Notes: generated by a model not told the origin, from the letters alone. Counted from the first letter of the stretch, positions 52,407-61,625 are shown. The stretch is 64,000 nt of DNA from Hymenobacter jeollabukensis (GCF_005771675.1 NZ_VAJM01000010.1:184583-248582), one strand, 5' to 3'. Program-made: numbers and translations.

Positions 52407-53735
52407 TTACGCTTGCGGGTTGCTCCGGAAGTCCTCGGCCGTCATCGGCTGGTCCTTAACAACAATCTGACCACGCAGGTTGTCGACTACTTTGTCTGCC
52501 AGAATGGCTTCGTACTCCTGCACGTAGTTCTTGCCGTTCTCCTGACGCAGGTAGTTGTCGGCAAAACCGCGCACCGATTCGCGTAGCTCCTCGCCTACCT
52601 CCGGCATGTTGAACTGGGCCAGAATCTTGTCCATGGTGCGGTCCATGATTTCCTCGTTCGACACTTTCAGATCCTGCTCTTCCACCACTTTGTTGCGGAT
52701 CAAGGACCACTTCAGCTCCTTCTCGTAGTCTTCGTAGTGCTCCTCGATCTGCTCCTTGGTCAGCTTGCCCTGGTTGGCCGCCAGCAGCCACTTCTTGAAG
52801 AACTCCTTGGGCAGGTTGATTTCCGTGGAGTCAACCAGCTTCTGGATCAAACGGCGGTTCAGCACGTTGTTCGACTCCCGGTCGTAGTTCTCCTGGATGG
52901 TTTCGCGGATTTTGGCGTCAAAATCCTCCTTCGAGGTCACCACGTCCTTGCCGAACACCTTGTCGAACAGCTCCTGGTTGTACTCCGAGTGCTGCGAGCG
53001 GTGAATCTGCTCCACTTCGAAGGTGTACTCGCCGTCAACGCCGGCGGCCAGCTCCTTGGAGAGGCCCGTGAAGTTGGCAATCAGGGTTGCGTCGCCGCCG
53101 AAAGCGTCCTTCAGGTCGAAGGTCACCACGTCGCCGGCCTTCACGCCCACGAACTTGTCGGCGTTGTTTTTCAGCTTGTTGGTGGGCAGCAGCACTTTCT
53201 GCGAGAACGAGGTGCTCTCCTGCTTCAGCTCACCCGAAATGTAGTCACCGGCCTCCGAAGTTTCGGGGTTGGTGTTTTCGCCGAACTGGCGGCCGATCTG
53301 CTCGTAGGTCTCGTCCAGGGTGTTCTGGTCCAGCTCCACTTTCGGGCGCTCCACTTCGAACCCGTCGCCGGTGGGCAGCGAGAAGTCGGGCACCAGGCCC
53401 AGCTCGAACTGGAAGTCGAAGTCCTTCTGAGTGTCGAAGTCCACGTTGGCGGGCACCGGCAGCGGCTCGCCCAGCAGGCGCAGCTTGTTCTCCTTGATGT
53501 AAGTGTCGACGGCCGAGTTCAGCTGCTTGTTGATTTCGTCAACCAGCACGCCCTTGCCGTACATCTTGCGCACCAGCGCCGCCGGCACCTTACCCGGCCG
53601 GAAGCCCTTAATCTGCGCCCGCTTGGTGACGTCCTTGATCTGCTTTTCTACTGCTTCCGAGTAGTCAGCTTCCGTGAGGCGCACGGTCAGCAGGGCGCCC
53701 TGCTGTTCGTCTTTGTTGTCGAGGGTGATGTCCAA
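52407..53735 (-). CDS. tig: Trigger factor (ribosome-associated chaperone)
   Basis: A 442-residue protein: N-terminal ribosome-binding domain with the signature [18 protein letters not shown], a FKBP-like region in the middle and a C-terminal helical cradle (about 250-430). Length and order match the family in Bacteroidetes, where the PPIase part is divergent. It binds nascent chains at the ribosomal exit. In many bacteria tig, clpP and clpX are adjacent, as here. The start [15 protein letters not shown] is the first ATG in frame. Confidence 0.93.
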   Translation of the reverse strand: MDITLDNKDEQQGALLTVRLTEADYSEAVEKQIKDVTKRAQIKGFRPGKVPAALVRKMYGKGVLVDEINKQLNSAVDTYIKENKLRLLGEPLPVPANVDFDTQKDFDFQFELGLVPDFSLPTGDGFEVERPKVELDQNTLDETYEQIGRQFGENTNPETSEAGDYISGELKQESTSFSQKVLLPTNKLKNNADKFVGVKAGDVVTFDLKDAFGGDATLIANFTGLSKELAAGVDGEYTFEVEQIHRSQHSEYNQELFDKVFGKDVVTSKEDFDAKIRETIQENYDRESNNVLNRRLIQKLVDSTEINLPKEFFKKWLLAANQGKLTKEQIEEHYEDYEKELKWSLIRNKVVEEQDLKVSNEEIMDRTMDKILAQFNMPEVGEELRESVRGFADNYLRQENGKNYVQEYEAILADKVVDNLRGQIVVKDQPMTAEDFRSNPQA

Positions 53736-53864
53736 AACGAGTCGGAGGTTAAGAGTAAGCGGGTCTTCTCGACCCAGTTAAGTAAAAAGGCAACAAGCCC
53801 CCAACGCACCGGGGCCGGGGTGTTGAGGGCCTGCATCGAGGCTGCTGCCGAAACAGCAGCGAAG

Positions 53865-53949
53865 TGGTGCGGATGGAGGGACTCGAACCCACACGCCTTG
53901 CGGCACCAGATCCTAAGTCTGGCACGTCTACCAATTTCGCCACATCCGC
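53865..53949 (-). tRNA. tRNA-Leu (anticodon TAG)
   Basis: On the minus strand the 85-base sequence starts GCGGATGTGGCGAAATTGG and ends in CCA. The acceptor stem GCGGATG/CATCCGC, D loop with TTGGTAGAC, anticodon stem CCAGA-TCTGG with loop CTTAGGA (anticodon TAG), a variable arm of class-II length (TGCCGCAAGGCGT) and the T arm GTGGGTTCGAGTCCCTC are all present. It reads CUA codons. CCA is encoded. It is upstream of tig by 130 bases. Confidence 0.95.
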
Positions 53950-54028
53950 ATAGCCGGGCCGGTCGCCGCGGGGCCGCAAAGCTAAACAAGTGCGCCGGAA
54001 AATCAAACCCTTGCGCCAACTTGGCGGT

Positions 54029-54802
54029 TTAGCGGCTCTTGAATCGCTCGATGGCCTGCCGGGTGAAATCCGATAGCACCAAGCGGCCGCTGATGCCGGC
54101 GCGCTCGGTCAGCAGCTCATCCCAGTGCTCAGTGCCCTGCCAGAACACGCGCTTCAGCTCGGTCAGGGCCTCGGGGTTGTAAGCGGCCAGCTTGGTGGCG
54201 AAGGCAGCTACGGCCTGATCTAGCTGCTCGGTTGTCTCCAGTACCTCGGCGTACAGACCCCGGTCGCGCGCCCAGGCGGCGGTGCGGAACTCGCTGGCGT
54301 CCAGCGCCAACTCGGAGAAGGCAGCCTTGCCAAGTTTCCGCTCCACGGCCGGCCCTACCACGAACGGGCCAATGCCGACCACCAACTCGCTCAGCTTCAC
54401 CGATGCCTGGGTGGTAGCAAAGCAATAGTCGGTAGCGGCGGCCACGCCCACGCCGCCGCCGACGGCTTTGCCCTGCACCCGGCCGATGACGATGCGCGGG
54501 GAGGTGCGGCAGGCGTTGATGACTTTGGCAAAGCCGGAGAAGAACTGCAGACCCTGGGCCTCGTCTTCGATGGCCATCAGCTCATCGAAGGAGGCACCGG
54601 CGCAGAAGGTTTTGTCGCCCTCGCTGCGCAGGATGATGACTTTCGTCTGCGGGTCTTGGCCGACGCGGGTGATGGTATCGGCCAGCTCCGTCAGCAGGGC
54701 GCCGGGCAGGGAGTTGTGGCTGGGGTGGAAAAAGGAAACGGTGGCAATACCCTGGGCGTCGGTAGTGGCTTCGACTTTGCCGGCGGTGAGGAGGTCGTTC
54801 AT
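54029..54802 (-). CDS. Enoyl-CoA hydratase/isomerase family protein
   Basis: A 257-residue crotonase-fold enzyme from MNDLLTAGKVEA; an ATG at 54865 is in frame but lies in a repeat. Oxyanion-hole segments are KTFCAGASFDEL (with ACAGA in others) and the Gly-rich VGGGVGVAAATDYCFATTQASVKLSEL. The catalytic Glu of hydratases is probably in KLSELVVGIGPF. It lies downstream of paaZ on the same strand with a long inverted repeat filling the gap, so it may take part in phenylacetate or fatty-acid beta-oxidation. Which of hydratase or isomerase cannot be told. Confidence 0.85.
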   Translation of the reverse strand: MNDLLTAGKVEATTDAQGIATVSFFHPSHNSLPGALLTELADTITRVGQDPQTKVIILRSEGDKTFCAGASFDELMAIEDEAQGLQFFSGFAKVINACRTSPRIVIGRVQGKAVGGGVGVAAATDYCFATTQASVKLSELVVGIGPFVVGPAVERKLGKAAFSELALDASEFRTAAWARDRGLYAEVLETTEQLDQAVAAFATKLAAYNPEALTELKRVFWQGTEHWDELLTERAGISGRLVLSDFTRQAIERFKSR

Positions 54803-54817
54803 GGGGTCGTTCTGTTT

Positions 54818-54909
54818 TTTTAGCCCGCAGAGGGCGCTGAGGAAAACGCAGAGGACGCAGAACATTCAGCGCCTTCTGCGCCAAACCTCTGCGTCCTCTG
54901 CGGGCTAAA
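54818..54909. repeat. CCCGCAGAGGACGCAGAGG-type inverted repeat
   Basis: Arm 54819-54832 (TTTAGCCCGCAGAG) pairs perfectly with 54896-54909, and inner GCAGAGGACGCAG modules extend the stem with loop between. It exactly spans the gap from the enoyl-CoA hydratase start to the paaZ stop, giving a spurious open frame rich in Cys and Leu. Confidence 0.8.
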
Positions 54910-56964
54910 TCAGTTCTGGTCTTTCTTCTTCACCATCGTCAGAATGGTCGCCACGGCCACGGTGTCGCCGATTTCATCGGTTACCTGCACCAGCCAGCGC
55001 ACGATGCCCTTGGCTACGTCGTCGTCGGAGCGTTTTTCCTGACCAATCTTCTCTTTCACCGTCAGCTGCACGCCGATGGTCATGCCGGGATACACGGGCT
55101 TGGTGAAGCGGCACTCGTCGAGGCCGTAGTTGAGCAGTACCGGCCCCTTGCGCGGGTCCACGAACATGCCGGCGGCTTTCGAGAGGATATAATAGCCGTG
55201 GGCCACGCGGCCGGTAAACAGCGTGCCTTCCAACGAAGTCGCGTCGACGTGGGCGTAGAAATTGTCGCCCGACACCTGCGCGAAGTTGGTGATGTCGGCC
55301 TCCGTGACGGTGTGGCGGTGCGTGGTGTAGGTTTGCCCGATGCTCAGCTCCTCGAAGTAGTGCTGGAAGGGGTGCTTGTCGCGCTCCGTCTGCCGGGCGC
55401 CCTGCTGGTACACTTCCGAAATGGCCGTAATCATGCTGGGCGAGCCTTGCACGGCCACGCGCTGCATGAAGTGCTCCACGCCGCGGATGCCGCCCATTTC
55501 CTGTCCGCCGCCCGCGCGGCCGGGGCCACCATGCACCAGCAGCGGCAGCGGGGAGCCGTGGCCGGTGCTTTCCTTGGCCACTTCCCGGTTCAGCACCAGG
55601 ATGCGGCCGTGGTGCGTGGCCGCGCCGAGCACGAATTCCTGGGCCACCAGCGGGTCATTCGTGGCCACCGAGCACACCAGGGAGCCTTTGCCCATGTTGG
55701 CCAGCTTCACCGCGTCGTCCACCGATTTGTAGGGCATCAGCGTGGTCACCGGCCCGAAAGCTTCTACTTCGTGCGAGTCGGTGAGGCGGAACGGGTCGGA
55801 GTTCAGCATCACGATGGGGGAGATGAACGCGCCGGTCTTGCAGTCGGCCCCAATCACCTGCACGTTGTCCAGGTCGCCGTACACGATGGGCGTGTTCTTG
55901 GCCAGCTGCTGCACTTTCTCGCGCAGGCGCTGCACCTGCTCCATGCCGGCCAGCGCGCCCATGCGCACGCCCTCGGCCTGCGGGTGGCCGATAGTAGTCT
56001 GCGCCAGCGCCTTGCCCAGGGCAATCTGCACGTCCTCCACCAGGTGCTCCGGCACGATGGCGCGGCGGATGGCGGTGCATTTCTGCCCGGCCTTGGCCGT
56101 CATTTCCTTGCGCACCTCCTTGATGAAGAGGTCAAACTCCGCCGTGCCCGGCGTGGCGTCGGGGCCGAGGATAGCGGCGTTCAGCGAGTCGGCCTCCAGG
56201 TTGAAGGGCACGGCTTCCTGAATGATGCGCGGGTGCGCCTTGAGCTTGCGCCCGGTTTCGGCCGAGCCGGTGAACGTCACCACGTCGCGGTAGTCCACGT
56301 GGTCGAGCAGCCCCACACCCGAGCCGACGACCAGCTGCAACGCGCCCTCGGGCAGGATGCCGGAAGCCACGATTTCGCGCACCACGGCCTCGGCCAAGTA
56401 GCCCGAGGGCACGGCCGGCTTCACGATGGCCGGCATGCCCGCCAGCAGGTTGACCGCAATTTTCTCCAGCATGCCCCAGATGGGGAAGTTGTAGGCGTTG
56501 ATGTGCACGGCCACGCCCTCGCGCGGCACCAGCAGGTGCTGGGCCATAAACGAGCCGCCCTTCGACAGCCCAATCGGCTCCCCTTCCACGTAAAACGGCT
56601 TATCGGGAAATTTGCGGCGCAGCGAGGCGTTGGCGAACAAGTTGCCGATGCCGCCCTCAATGTCAATCCAGGAGTCGGCGCGGGTGGCGCCGGTGCGGTA
56701 GCTGAGGGTGTAGAACTGCTCCTTCTTCTCGGTCAGGTACAGTGCCAGCGCCTTGAGCATGCGGCCCCGCTCGTGGAAGGTCATCTTGCGCAATGCCGGG
56801 TTGCCCACGCGCCGGGCGTAGTCGAGCATGGCCGCGAAGTCCAGGCCTTCGCCGTCGGCCAGGGCAATGACTTCACCGGTCGAGGCGTCGTAGAGTTCTT
56901 GCTTGGGGCCCGCGCCGGGCATCCAGCGGCCCAGGGCGTAGTTTTCGAGGGTGGGAGTGCTCAT
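54910..56964 (-). CDS. paaZ: Phenylacetic-acid degradation bifunctional protein PaaZ
   Basis: A 684-residue fusion of an aldehyde dehydrogenase (about 1-530) and a MaoC-like hydratase (about 545-680). It opens the oxepin-CoA ring and oxidises the resulting semialdehyde in aerobic phenylacetate degradation. Cys296 (AGQKCTAIR) and Glu257 (FNLEADS) match the catalytic pair of the E. coli enzyme (681 residues); the hydratase site is in FAQVSGDNFYAHVD. The start at 56964 (MSTPTLENY) fits the family; the frame runs upstream through an inverted repeat. The PaaABCE epoxidase genes are not in this window. Confidence 0.95.
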   Translation of the reverse strand: MSTPTLENYALGRWMPGAGPKQELYDASTGEVIALADGEGLDFAAMLDYARRVGNPALRKMTFHERGRMLKALALYLTEKKEQFYTLSYRTGATRADSWIDIEGGIGNLFANASLRRKFPDKPFYVEGEPIGLSKGGSFMAQHLLVPREGVAVHINAYNFPIWGMLEKIAVNLLAGMPAIVKPAVPSGYLAEAVVREIVASGILPEGALQLVVGSGVGLLDHVDYRDVVTFTGSAETGRKLKAHPRIIQEAVPFNLEADSLNAAILGPDATPGTAEFDLFIKEVRKEMTAKAGQKCTAIRRAIVPEHLVEDVQIALGKALAQTTIGHPQAEGVRMGALAGMEQVQRLREKVQQLAKNTPIVYGDLDNVQVIGADCKTGAFISPIVMLNSDPFRLTDSHEVEAFGPVTTLMPYKSVDDAVKLANMGKGSLVCSVATNDPLVAQEFVLGAATHHGRILVLNREVAKESTGHGSPLPLLVHGGPGRAGGGQEMGGIRGVEHFMQRVAVQGSPSMITAISEVYQQGARQTERDKHPFQHYFEELSIGQTYTTHRHTVTEADITNFAQVSGDNFYAHVDATSLEGTLFTGRVAHGYYILSKAAGMFVDPRKGPVLLNYGLDECRFTKPVYPGMTIGVQLTVKEKIGQEKRSDDDVAKGIVRWLVQVTDEIGDTVAVATILTMVKKKDQN

Positions 56965-57017
56965 GGGAAGAAGCAGATGCCGCCGAGGCGGCTGGTCAGT
57001 CGAAAGGAAAGTCTGGT

Positions 57018-57119
57018 CGATGTAGAGACGCATACTTGCGTCTCGTCGTCCGCGCCGCGTGGCCGTCGTCCGGTCGTTAATCATTCAACGAGGAGACGCA
57101 AGTATGCGTCTCTACATCG
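57018..57119. repeat. 27-bp inverted repeat between paaZ and paaG
   Basis: Arms 57018-57044 and 57093-57119 are perfect complements (core GTAGAGACGCATACTTGCGT) with a 48-base spacer; each arm is itself a near palindrome around GAGACGCA and TGCGTCTC. The GTAGAGACGC type of repeat is widespread in bacteria. It may be a hairpin that ends or stabilises the transcript. Confidence 0.85.
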
Positions 57120-57125
57120 TGCTGA

Positions 57126-57908
57126 TTATTGGCCGGTAAACGTGGGCTGGCGCTTCTCCAGGAACGCCGCTACGCCTTCGCGGTAGTCGGTGGTGCCGCC
57201 GGCGCGCAGCTGGTAGTCGCCTTCGGCGCGCAGCTGCTGGGTCAGGTCGTTGCCGAAGGTGCCGTTCAGCAGCTGCTTGGTGTAAGCCAGCCCCTTGGTG
57301 GGCATGGCCGCCAGCTTCTTCGCCAGCGCCTGGGCTTCCTGCTCGAACGTGTCGTCGGCAAACACCTTGTAGATCATACCCATCTGCTCGGCCTCGGCCG
57401 CCGATACCTTGTCGCCGGTCATCATCAGGGCCGAAGCCCGCTGCATCCCAACAAGCCGGGGTAGGAAGAAGGTGCCGCCACTGTCCGGAATCAGCCCAAT
57501 CTTGCTGAACGCCTGAATAAACGAGGCCGACTCCTTGGCCACCACCACGTCGCAGGCCAGGGCCAGGTTGGCACCCGCGCCGGCCGCTACGCCGTTGACG
57601 GCGGCCACCACCGGCTTGTCCAACGCCCGAATCAGCTCCACGATGGGGTTGTAGTGCTTCTCCACGATGTCGGCCACCTCGGGCGCGTCGGGCCCGGTAA
57701 TTTCGGCCAGGTCCTGCCCGGCGCAGAAGGCCCGGCCGGTGCCGGTCAGCAGCACCGCGCGCACCTCGGGGTTGCGCTGACACTCGCGCAGGCGTTCCTG
57801 CAAAGCCAGCGCCACTTCCTTATTGACGCTGTTGAACACCTGCGGCCGGTTCAACGTGATGGTGGCCACGCCGCCGTCGAGGGAGAAAAGCAGGGAGGAA
57901 TCGGACAT
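57126..57908 (-). CDS. paaG: Enoyl-CoA hydratase-related isomerase, PaaG-like
   Basis: A 260-residue crotonase-fold protein. Oxyanion segments GRAFCAGQDLAEI and VAAVNGVAAGAGANLALACDVVVA are present. FSKIGLIPDSGGTFFLPRLVG has the Asp used by the PaaG group (2-(1,2-epoxy-1,2-dihydrophenyl)acetyl-CoA isomerase) in place of the second Glu of hydratases. It therefore likely makes oxepin-CoA, which PaaZ (next gene) opens. It starts the minus-strand PaaG-PaaZ-hydratase string. The start MSDSSLLFSLDGGVATITLNRP is typical. Confidence 0.88.
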   Translation of the reverse strand: MSDSSLLFSLDGGVATITLNRPQVFNSVNKEVALALQERLRECQRNPEVRAVLLTGTGRAFCAGQDLAEITGPDAPEVADIVEKHYNPIVELIRALDKPVVAAVNGVAAGAGANLALACDVVVAKESASFIQAFSKIGLIPDSGGTFFLPRLVGMQRASALMMTGDKVSAAEAEQMGMIYKVFADDTFEQEAQALAKKLAAMPTKGLAYTKQLLNGTFGNDLTQQLRAEGDYQLRAGGTTDYREGVAAFLEKRQPTFTGQ

Positions 57909-58073
57909 AAGGGAAGGGTGGGAGAGAGGTCAGAAAAACGGCAGCAGCGCGTAGTCCATGACGCCGCGCGGCAAAGCGGCAAGCGTTGCCGCCTTGTCCG
58001 ACCAAAGCTAACAAGTGTTAGGGAAAAACGGCGGTTTTTCCACTTAGCCGCTTGCCCGGCCGGTCAAACCCGC

Positions 58074-58326
58074 TTCCGGAGCCGCTTGATGCTCTTCCGC
58101 CCTTTCTAATTGGTCTTCCGCACCAGCTAAGCCCTCTTCCGGACGTTCTAACTGCTCTTCCGCACGTTCTAAGCACTGTTCCGCCCGGTCTAACTGCTCT
58201 TCCGCACCGCCTAAGCACTGTTCCGCACGAGCTAACTGGTCTTCCGCGCGGCCTGAGCCCTGTTCCGCACGCGCTAACTGCTGTTCCGTTCGGTCTTGAT
58301 GCTCTTCCGCTAACGCGTACCACCCA
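58074..58326. repeat. 21-bp tandem repeat with a 42-bp higher-order period
   Basis: TTCCG occurs at 58096, 58117, 58138, 58159, 58180, 58201, 58222, 58243, 58264, 58285 and 58306, exactly 21 bases apart, with one more at 58074. Units alternate between TTCCGCACGNNCTAACTGCTC-like and TTCCGCACNNNCTAAGCACTG-like forms, giving a 42-base superunit. On the minus strand one frame reads as a heptad peptide rich in Ala, Glu, Gln, Leu and Arg (AEEQLERAEQ), but it has no start codon. Together with the neighbouring mosaic it fills the 569-base gap 57909-58477. Confidence 0.9.
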
Positions 58327-58348
58327 GCCCGACTGCACCTGGCGTCCG

Positions 58349-58432
58349 CGCAGCCGAAGCATCTCTACCGCTTCGTTGCTGCGACTCCCGAACGTCATTC
58401 CGAGCGAAGTCGAGGAATCTCGCGTGCTGACA
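58349..58432. repeat. Mosaic intergenic repeat (family A + H)
   Basis: GAAGCATCTCTACCGCTTCG (58357-58376 region) is followed by GTCATTCCGAGCGAAGTCGA (58393-58412) and GAGGAATCTCGCGTGCTGACA. Both modules recur at 51433-51546 in another arrangement. Confidence 0.75.
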
Positions 58433-58477
58433 TTCGATGGTAATGAGCTATTTGCAGCGCTGGTTTTATTTTGCTGT

Positions 58478-58885
58478 ATGCTCTCGTCCTACTCCTCTCA
58501 GGCTCTGACTACATTCCTACGACTACTCCCGGAGTTGACCAATTTTGTCGTTGAGCAGGGCGAAGTATTCGAAATAAACATGCAAACTCCGTCAGGAGGC
58601 GAGTTTTGGGTGTCTTCTGCGGAGCATGAAATAACGGTTGGCTTCGAGGAGTATCACACTCATTTCGGCTGGCACGAAGGCACGCATCCCGAACAAGATG
58701 CTACTGATGCAGCTACGTTCATTCAGCAATTACAAAGCGGCCAGTTACGCCTTGCAGTGTGGTACAAGGGCGACACGTATGCTGGTTCGCGTCCAATCGA
58801 ATCGGATGAAGAGCTGCACCCAAAGAATTGGTTGCAGCATTGGTTATGGCGCAGCAGAACCGTAAAAGTGAAAAGCTGGGCGTAA
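58478..58885 (+). CDS. Hypothetical protein with an immunity-protein-like look
   Basis: A 135-residue soluble acidic protein (MLSSYSSQALTTFLRLL ... RTVKVKSWA). The visible pattern is an N-terminal helix, then SGGEFWVSSAEHEITVGFEEYHTHFGWHEGTH, in which HTHFGWH and the following DAATFIQQLQSGQLRLAVWYKGD resemble several small immunity or SMI1-like proteins; I cannot name the family. GC content is lower than the window average. The ATG at 58478 is the first that avoids the upstream repeats; the frame runs back through the tandem array. No toxin partner was found. Confidence 0.6.
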   Translation: MLSSYSSQALTTFLRLLPELTNFVVEQGEVFEINMQTPSGGEFWVSSAEHEITVGFEEYHTHFGWHEGTHPEQDATDAATFIQQLQSGQLRLAVWYKGDTYAGSRPIESDEELHPKNWLQHWLWRSRTVKVKSWA

Positions 58886-59039
58886 CCATTATCAAACGCT
58901 TACCGCATCCGGTAACGCCCAGTCCCCTCCCGCTGTTATCTTACCCCGTACCACCAACCCCAACCACCCCTTCGCCCAGCCGAACCGTTCATCCGAACAG
59001 TTCCGCCCGGTAGGAGGGACCCACCGGGCGCGGTTTTCG

Positions 59040-59047
59040 TACCTTCG
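59040..59047 (+). promoter_or_regulatory. -7-like box before the RelA/SpoT gene
   Basis: TACCTTCG, 42 bases before the start; no clear -33 box. Confidence 0.35.
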
Positions 59048-59088
59048 TCGGCCGCCCTTCGCCAGCGGCCCGCAGTGCTTTTTCGCCA

Positions 59089-61296
59089 ATGGCAACTCTC
59101 ATAGATCCAGAGGTAGAGCGGCAGGAAATCCTGCGCCACTACCGCAAACTGCTCCGCACGGCCAAGCCCTACCTCAAAGGGGGCGACGCCAAGCTCATCA
59201 AAAAGGCCTTCAACACCTCCCTGGAGGCCCACAAGGACATGCGCCGCAAGTCCGGCGAGCCGTACATCCTGCACCCGCTGGCCGTAGCGCAGATTGTGGT
59301 GGAGGAAATCGGGCTGGGCACCACCAGCATCGTGGCGGCCCTGCTGCACGACGTGGTGGAGGACACGCCCTGGGAAATTTCCGACGTGGAGCGCGAGTTC
59401 GGCACCAAGGTCGCCCGCATCGTCGACGGCCTGACCAAGATTTCGGGCGTGTTCGACTACGGCACCTCCGAGCAGGCCGAGAACTTCCGCAAGATGCTGC
59501 TCACGCTGTCGGAAGACGTGCGCGTGATTCTCATCAAAATCGCCGACCGCCTGCACAACATGCGGACGCTCGACTCGATGCCGCGCCACAAGCAGCTCAA
59601 AATCGCGTCGGAAACCATCTACCTCTACGCCCCGCTGGCCCACCGCCTCGGCCTCTACGCCATCAAGAGCGAGCTGGAGGACCTGCACCTGAAGTACACC
59701 GACACCGACACCTTCCGCGACCTGACGCAGAAGGTGCGTCAGAGCCGCGGCGCCCGCAACCGCTTTATTAAGGAGTTCGTGGCGCCCCTGGACGACGAGC
59801 TCAAAGCCCAGGGCTTCGACTTCGAAATCAAGGGCCGTCCCAAAAGCATCTATTCCATCCTGCGGAAGATGCGCAAGCAGAACATTCCCTTCGAGGAAGT
59901 CTACGACCTGTTTGCCATCCGCATCATCTTGGACGTGCCGCCGGAGCAGGAAAAAGCCGCCTGCTGGCGCGTCTACTCCATCGTCACCGACTTCTACCAG
60001 CCCAACCCCGACCGCCTGCGCGACTGGGTGAGCACGCCCAAAGCCAACGGCTACGAGAGTTTGCACACCACCGTCATGTCCCAAACCGGCCAGTGGGTGG
60101 AAGTGCAGATTCGCTCCCGGCGCATGGACGACATTGCCGAAAAAGGCTACGCCGCGCACTGGAAATACAAGGACACCGGCGCCGTGCAGCCCGAATCCTC
60201 GCTGGAAGCCTGGATCAACAAGGTGCGCGAGATGCTCGAAACCAACAATTCCAGCGCCCTGGAGTTCATGGACGAGTTCCGCCAGAACTTGTTTGTTAAG
60301 GAGGTATACGTCTTCACTCCCAAAGGCAAGCTTGTCATCCTGCCCGACGGCGCCACGGCCTTAGACTTTGCCTTCGAAATCCACTCGCAAATCGGCCTGC
60401 AGTGTCTCGGCGCCAAAGTCAACCAGAAGCTGGAGCCCCTGAGCTACCGCCTGCGCAACGGCGACCAGGTCGAAATCCTGACCTCCCAAAAGCAGCGCCC
60501 GACGGAGGAATGGCTGAGCTATGTCACCACCTCCAAGGCCCGTACCCGCATTAAGGACTACCTGCGCGACGACAAGCGCGCCAAGGCCGAAGACGGCAAA
60601 TTCCTGCTCGAAAAGCGCCTGGAGCTGATTGGCATAGACAAAAGCCAGGACAACCTGAACCGCCTGCTGGCTCACTTCAACGTCCACAACGCGCACGAAT
60701 TCTACTACCGCCTGGCCATCGGCCAGGTCGACGGCCGCGAAATCAAAGAAACACTCTTCGACCCTGCCGTCCCGCTCCCGAGCAGCCCCTCGATGCTGGA
60801 GCCCAAGGCGTTCGATAAGGAAGTACAGAAGCTACGCGGCGTGCGCCCGGATATGCTGGTCATCGGCCAGACCACCGACCACATCCGCTACACCATCGCC
60901 ACCTGCTGCAACCCCATCCCCGGCGACGACGTGTTCGGCTTCGAAACCGACCAGGGCATCGTCATTCACCGCACGTCCTGCCCGAAAGCCACCACGCTCA
61001 TGTCCAGCTTCGGCAACCGCATCGTGCGCGCCAAGTGGACCGAGCAGCTGGAGTTGGCCTTCCTGGCCGGTATCCGCATCAAGGGCTCCGACCGCGTCGG
61101 CCTCGTCAACGATGTCACCAAAATCATTTCCAATAGCCTCAAAGTAAACATGCGCTCCATCACCATCGACTCCGACGACGGTATGTTCGAGGGCCAGATC
61201 ATGGTGTTCGTCAACGACACGGCCCACCTCGAAAAGCTGATCCAGCGCCTCAGCCGGGTGCGCGGCGTGCTGTCTGTTGAGCGGTTTGGCTCTTAG
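59089..61296 (+). CDS. RelA/SpoT bifunctional (p)ppGpp synthetase/hydrolase
   Basis: A 735-residue stringent-response enzyme. The HD hydrolase domain is intact: KSGEPYILHPLAVAQIVVEEIGLGTTSIVAALLHDVVEDT with the HD pair. The synthetase part (about 240-350) has RKMRKQNIPFEEVYDLFAIRI and NGYESLHTTV. TGS (VFTPKGKLVILPDGATALDFAFEIHSQIG), zinc-finger-like and ACT domains (RIKGSDRVGLVNDVTKIISNSLKVNMRSITIDS) follow. It therefore can both make and degrade (p)ppGpp, the usual single long Rel of Bacteroidetes. It is a lone gene. Confidence 0.95.
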   Translation: MATLIDPEVERQEILRHYRKLLRTAKPYLKGGDAKLIKKAFNTSLEAHKDMRRKSGEPYILHPLAVAQIVVEEIGLGTTSIVAALLHDVVEDTPWEISDVEREFGTKVARIVDGLTKISGVFDYGTSEQAENFRKMLLTLSEDVRVILIKIADRLHNMRTLDSMPRHKQLKIASETIYLYAPLAHRLGLYAIKSELEDLHLKYTDTDTFRDLTQKVRQSRGARNRFIKEFVAPLDDELKAQGFDFEIKGRPKSIYSILRKMRKQNIPFEEVYDLFAIRIILDVPPEQEKAACWRVYSIVTDFYQPNPDRLRDWVSTPKANGYESLHTTVMSQTGQWVEVQIRSRRMDDIAEKGYAAHWKYKDTGAVQPESSLEAWINKVREMLETNNSSALEFMDEFRQNLFVKEVYVFTPKGKLVILPDGATALDFAFEIHSQIGLQCLGAKVNQKLEPLSYRLRNGDQVEILTSQKQRPTEEWLSYVTTSKARTRIKDYLRDDKRAKAEDGKFLLEKRLELIGIDKSQDNLNRLLAHFNVHNAHEFYYRLAIGQVDGREIKETLFDPAVPLPSSPSMLEPKAFDKEVQKLRGVRPDMLVIGQTTDHIRYTIATCCNPIPGDDVFGFETDQGIVIHRTSCPKATTLMSSFGNRIVRAKWTEQLELAFLAGIRIKGSDRVGLVNDVTKIISNSLKVNMRSITIDSDDGMFEGQIMVFVNDTAHLEKLIQRLSRVRGVLSVERFGS

Positions 61297-61318
61297 ACTG
61301 TGTGGACAAAAGCAAAAA

Positions 61319-61426
61319 GAACGTCATGCTGAGCTTGTCGAAGCATCTCTGCCGCTTCGTCCGATAGTAAACTCAACGAAGCGGTAGAGATGCTTCGACA
61401 GGCGGACGCCAGATGAAGCATGACGG
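61319..61426. repeat. Family A inverted repeat after the RelA/SpoT gene
   Basis: GAAGCATCTCTGCCGCTTCG at about 61339-61359 pairs with CGAAGCGGTAGAGATGCTTC at 61377-61396, flanked by GTCATGCTGAGC and its partner GCATGACGGCC. In the remaining 329-base gap (61297-61625), 61510-61545 is AT-rich with TATATATA. Confidence 0.8.
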
Positions 61427-61625
61427 CCAGAAAGCACCGAAGTTTATGTTTCAATTGCTGTCCACAAACACTAAACCGGCTCGTCAGTACATCCGAGTCT
61501 AAAACCAGTACTCCTTAGTATATATAGGAGTCATCCACCAGTAAATCCACCCGGCCCATAATTGTGCTGCGACAAAACCACGCGCATCATAGTTATCAGT
61601 CCCGAATCATAGCCCATCTGTGGTC

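Noticed and set aside
54803..54865. The 21-codon N-terminal extension of the enoyl-CoA hydratase
   Set aside because: It is translated repeat DNA (Cys/Leu/Val-rich), a known artefact of this inverted-repeat type.
58018..58398. A minus-strand coding gene over the 21-bp array (126 codons), or the heptad frame beside it
   Set aside because: A 21-base period makes every frame heptad-like. The 126-codon frame is Gly/Arg/Cys-rich; the coiled-coil-like frame has no start codon.
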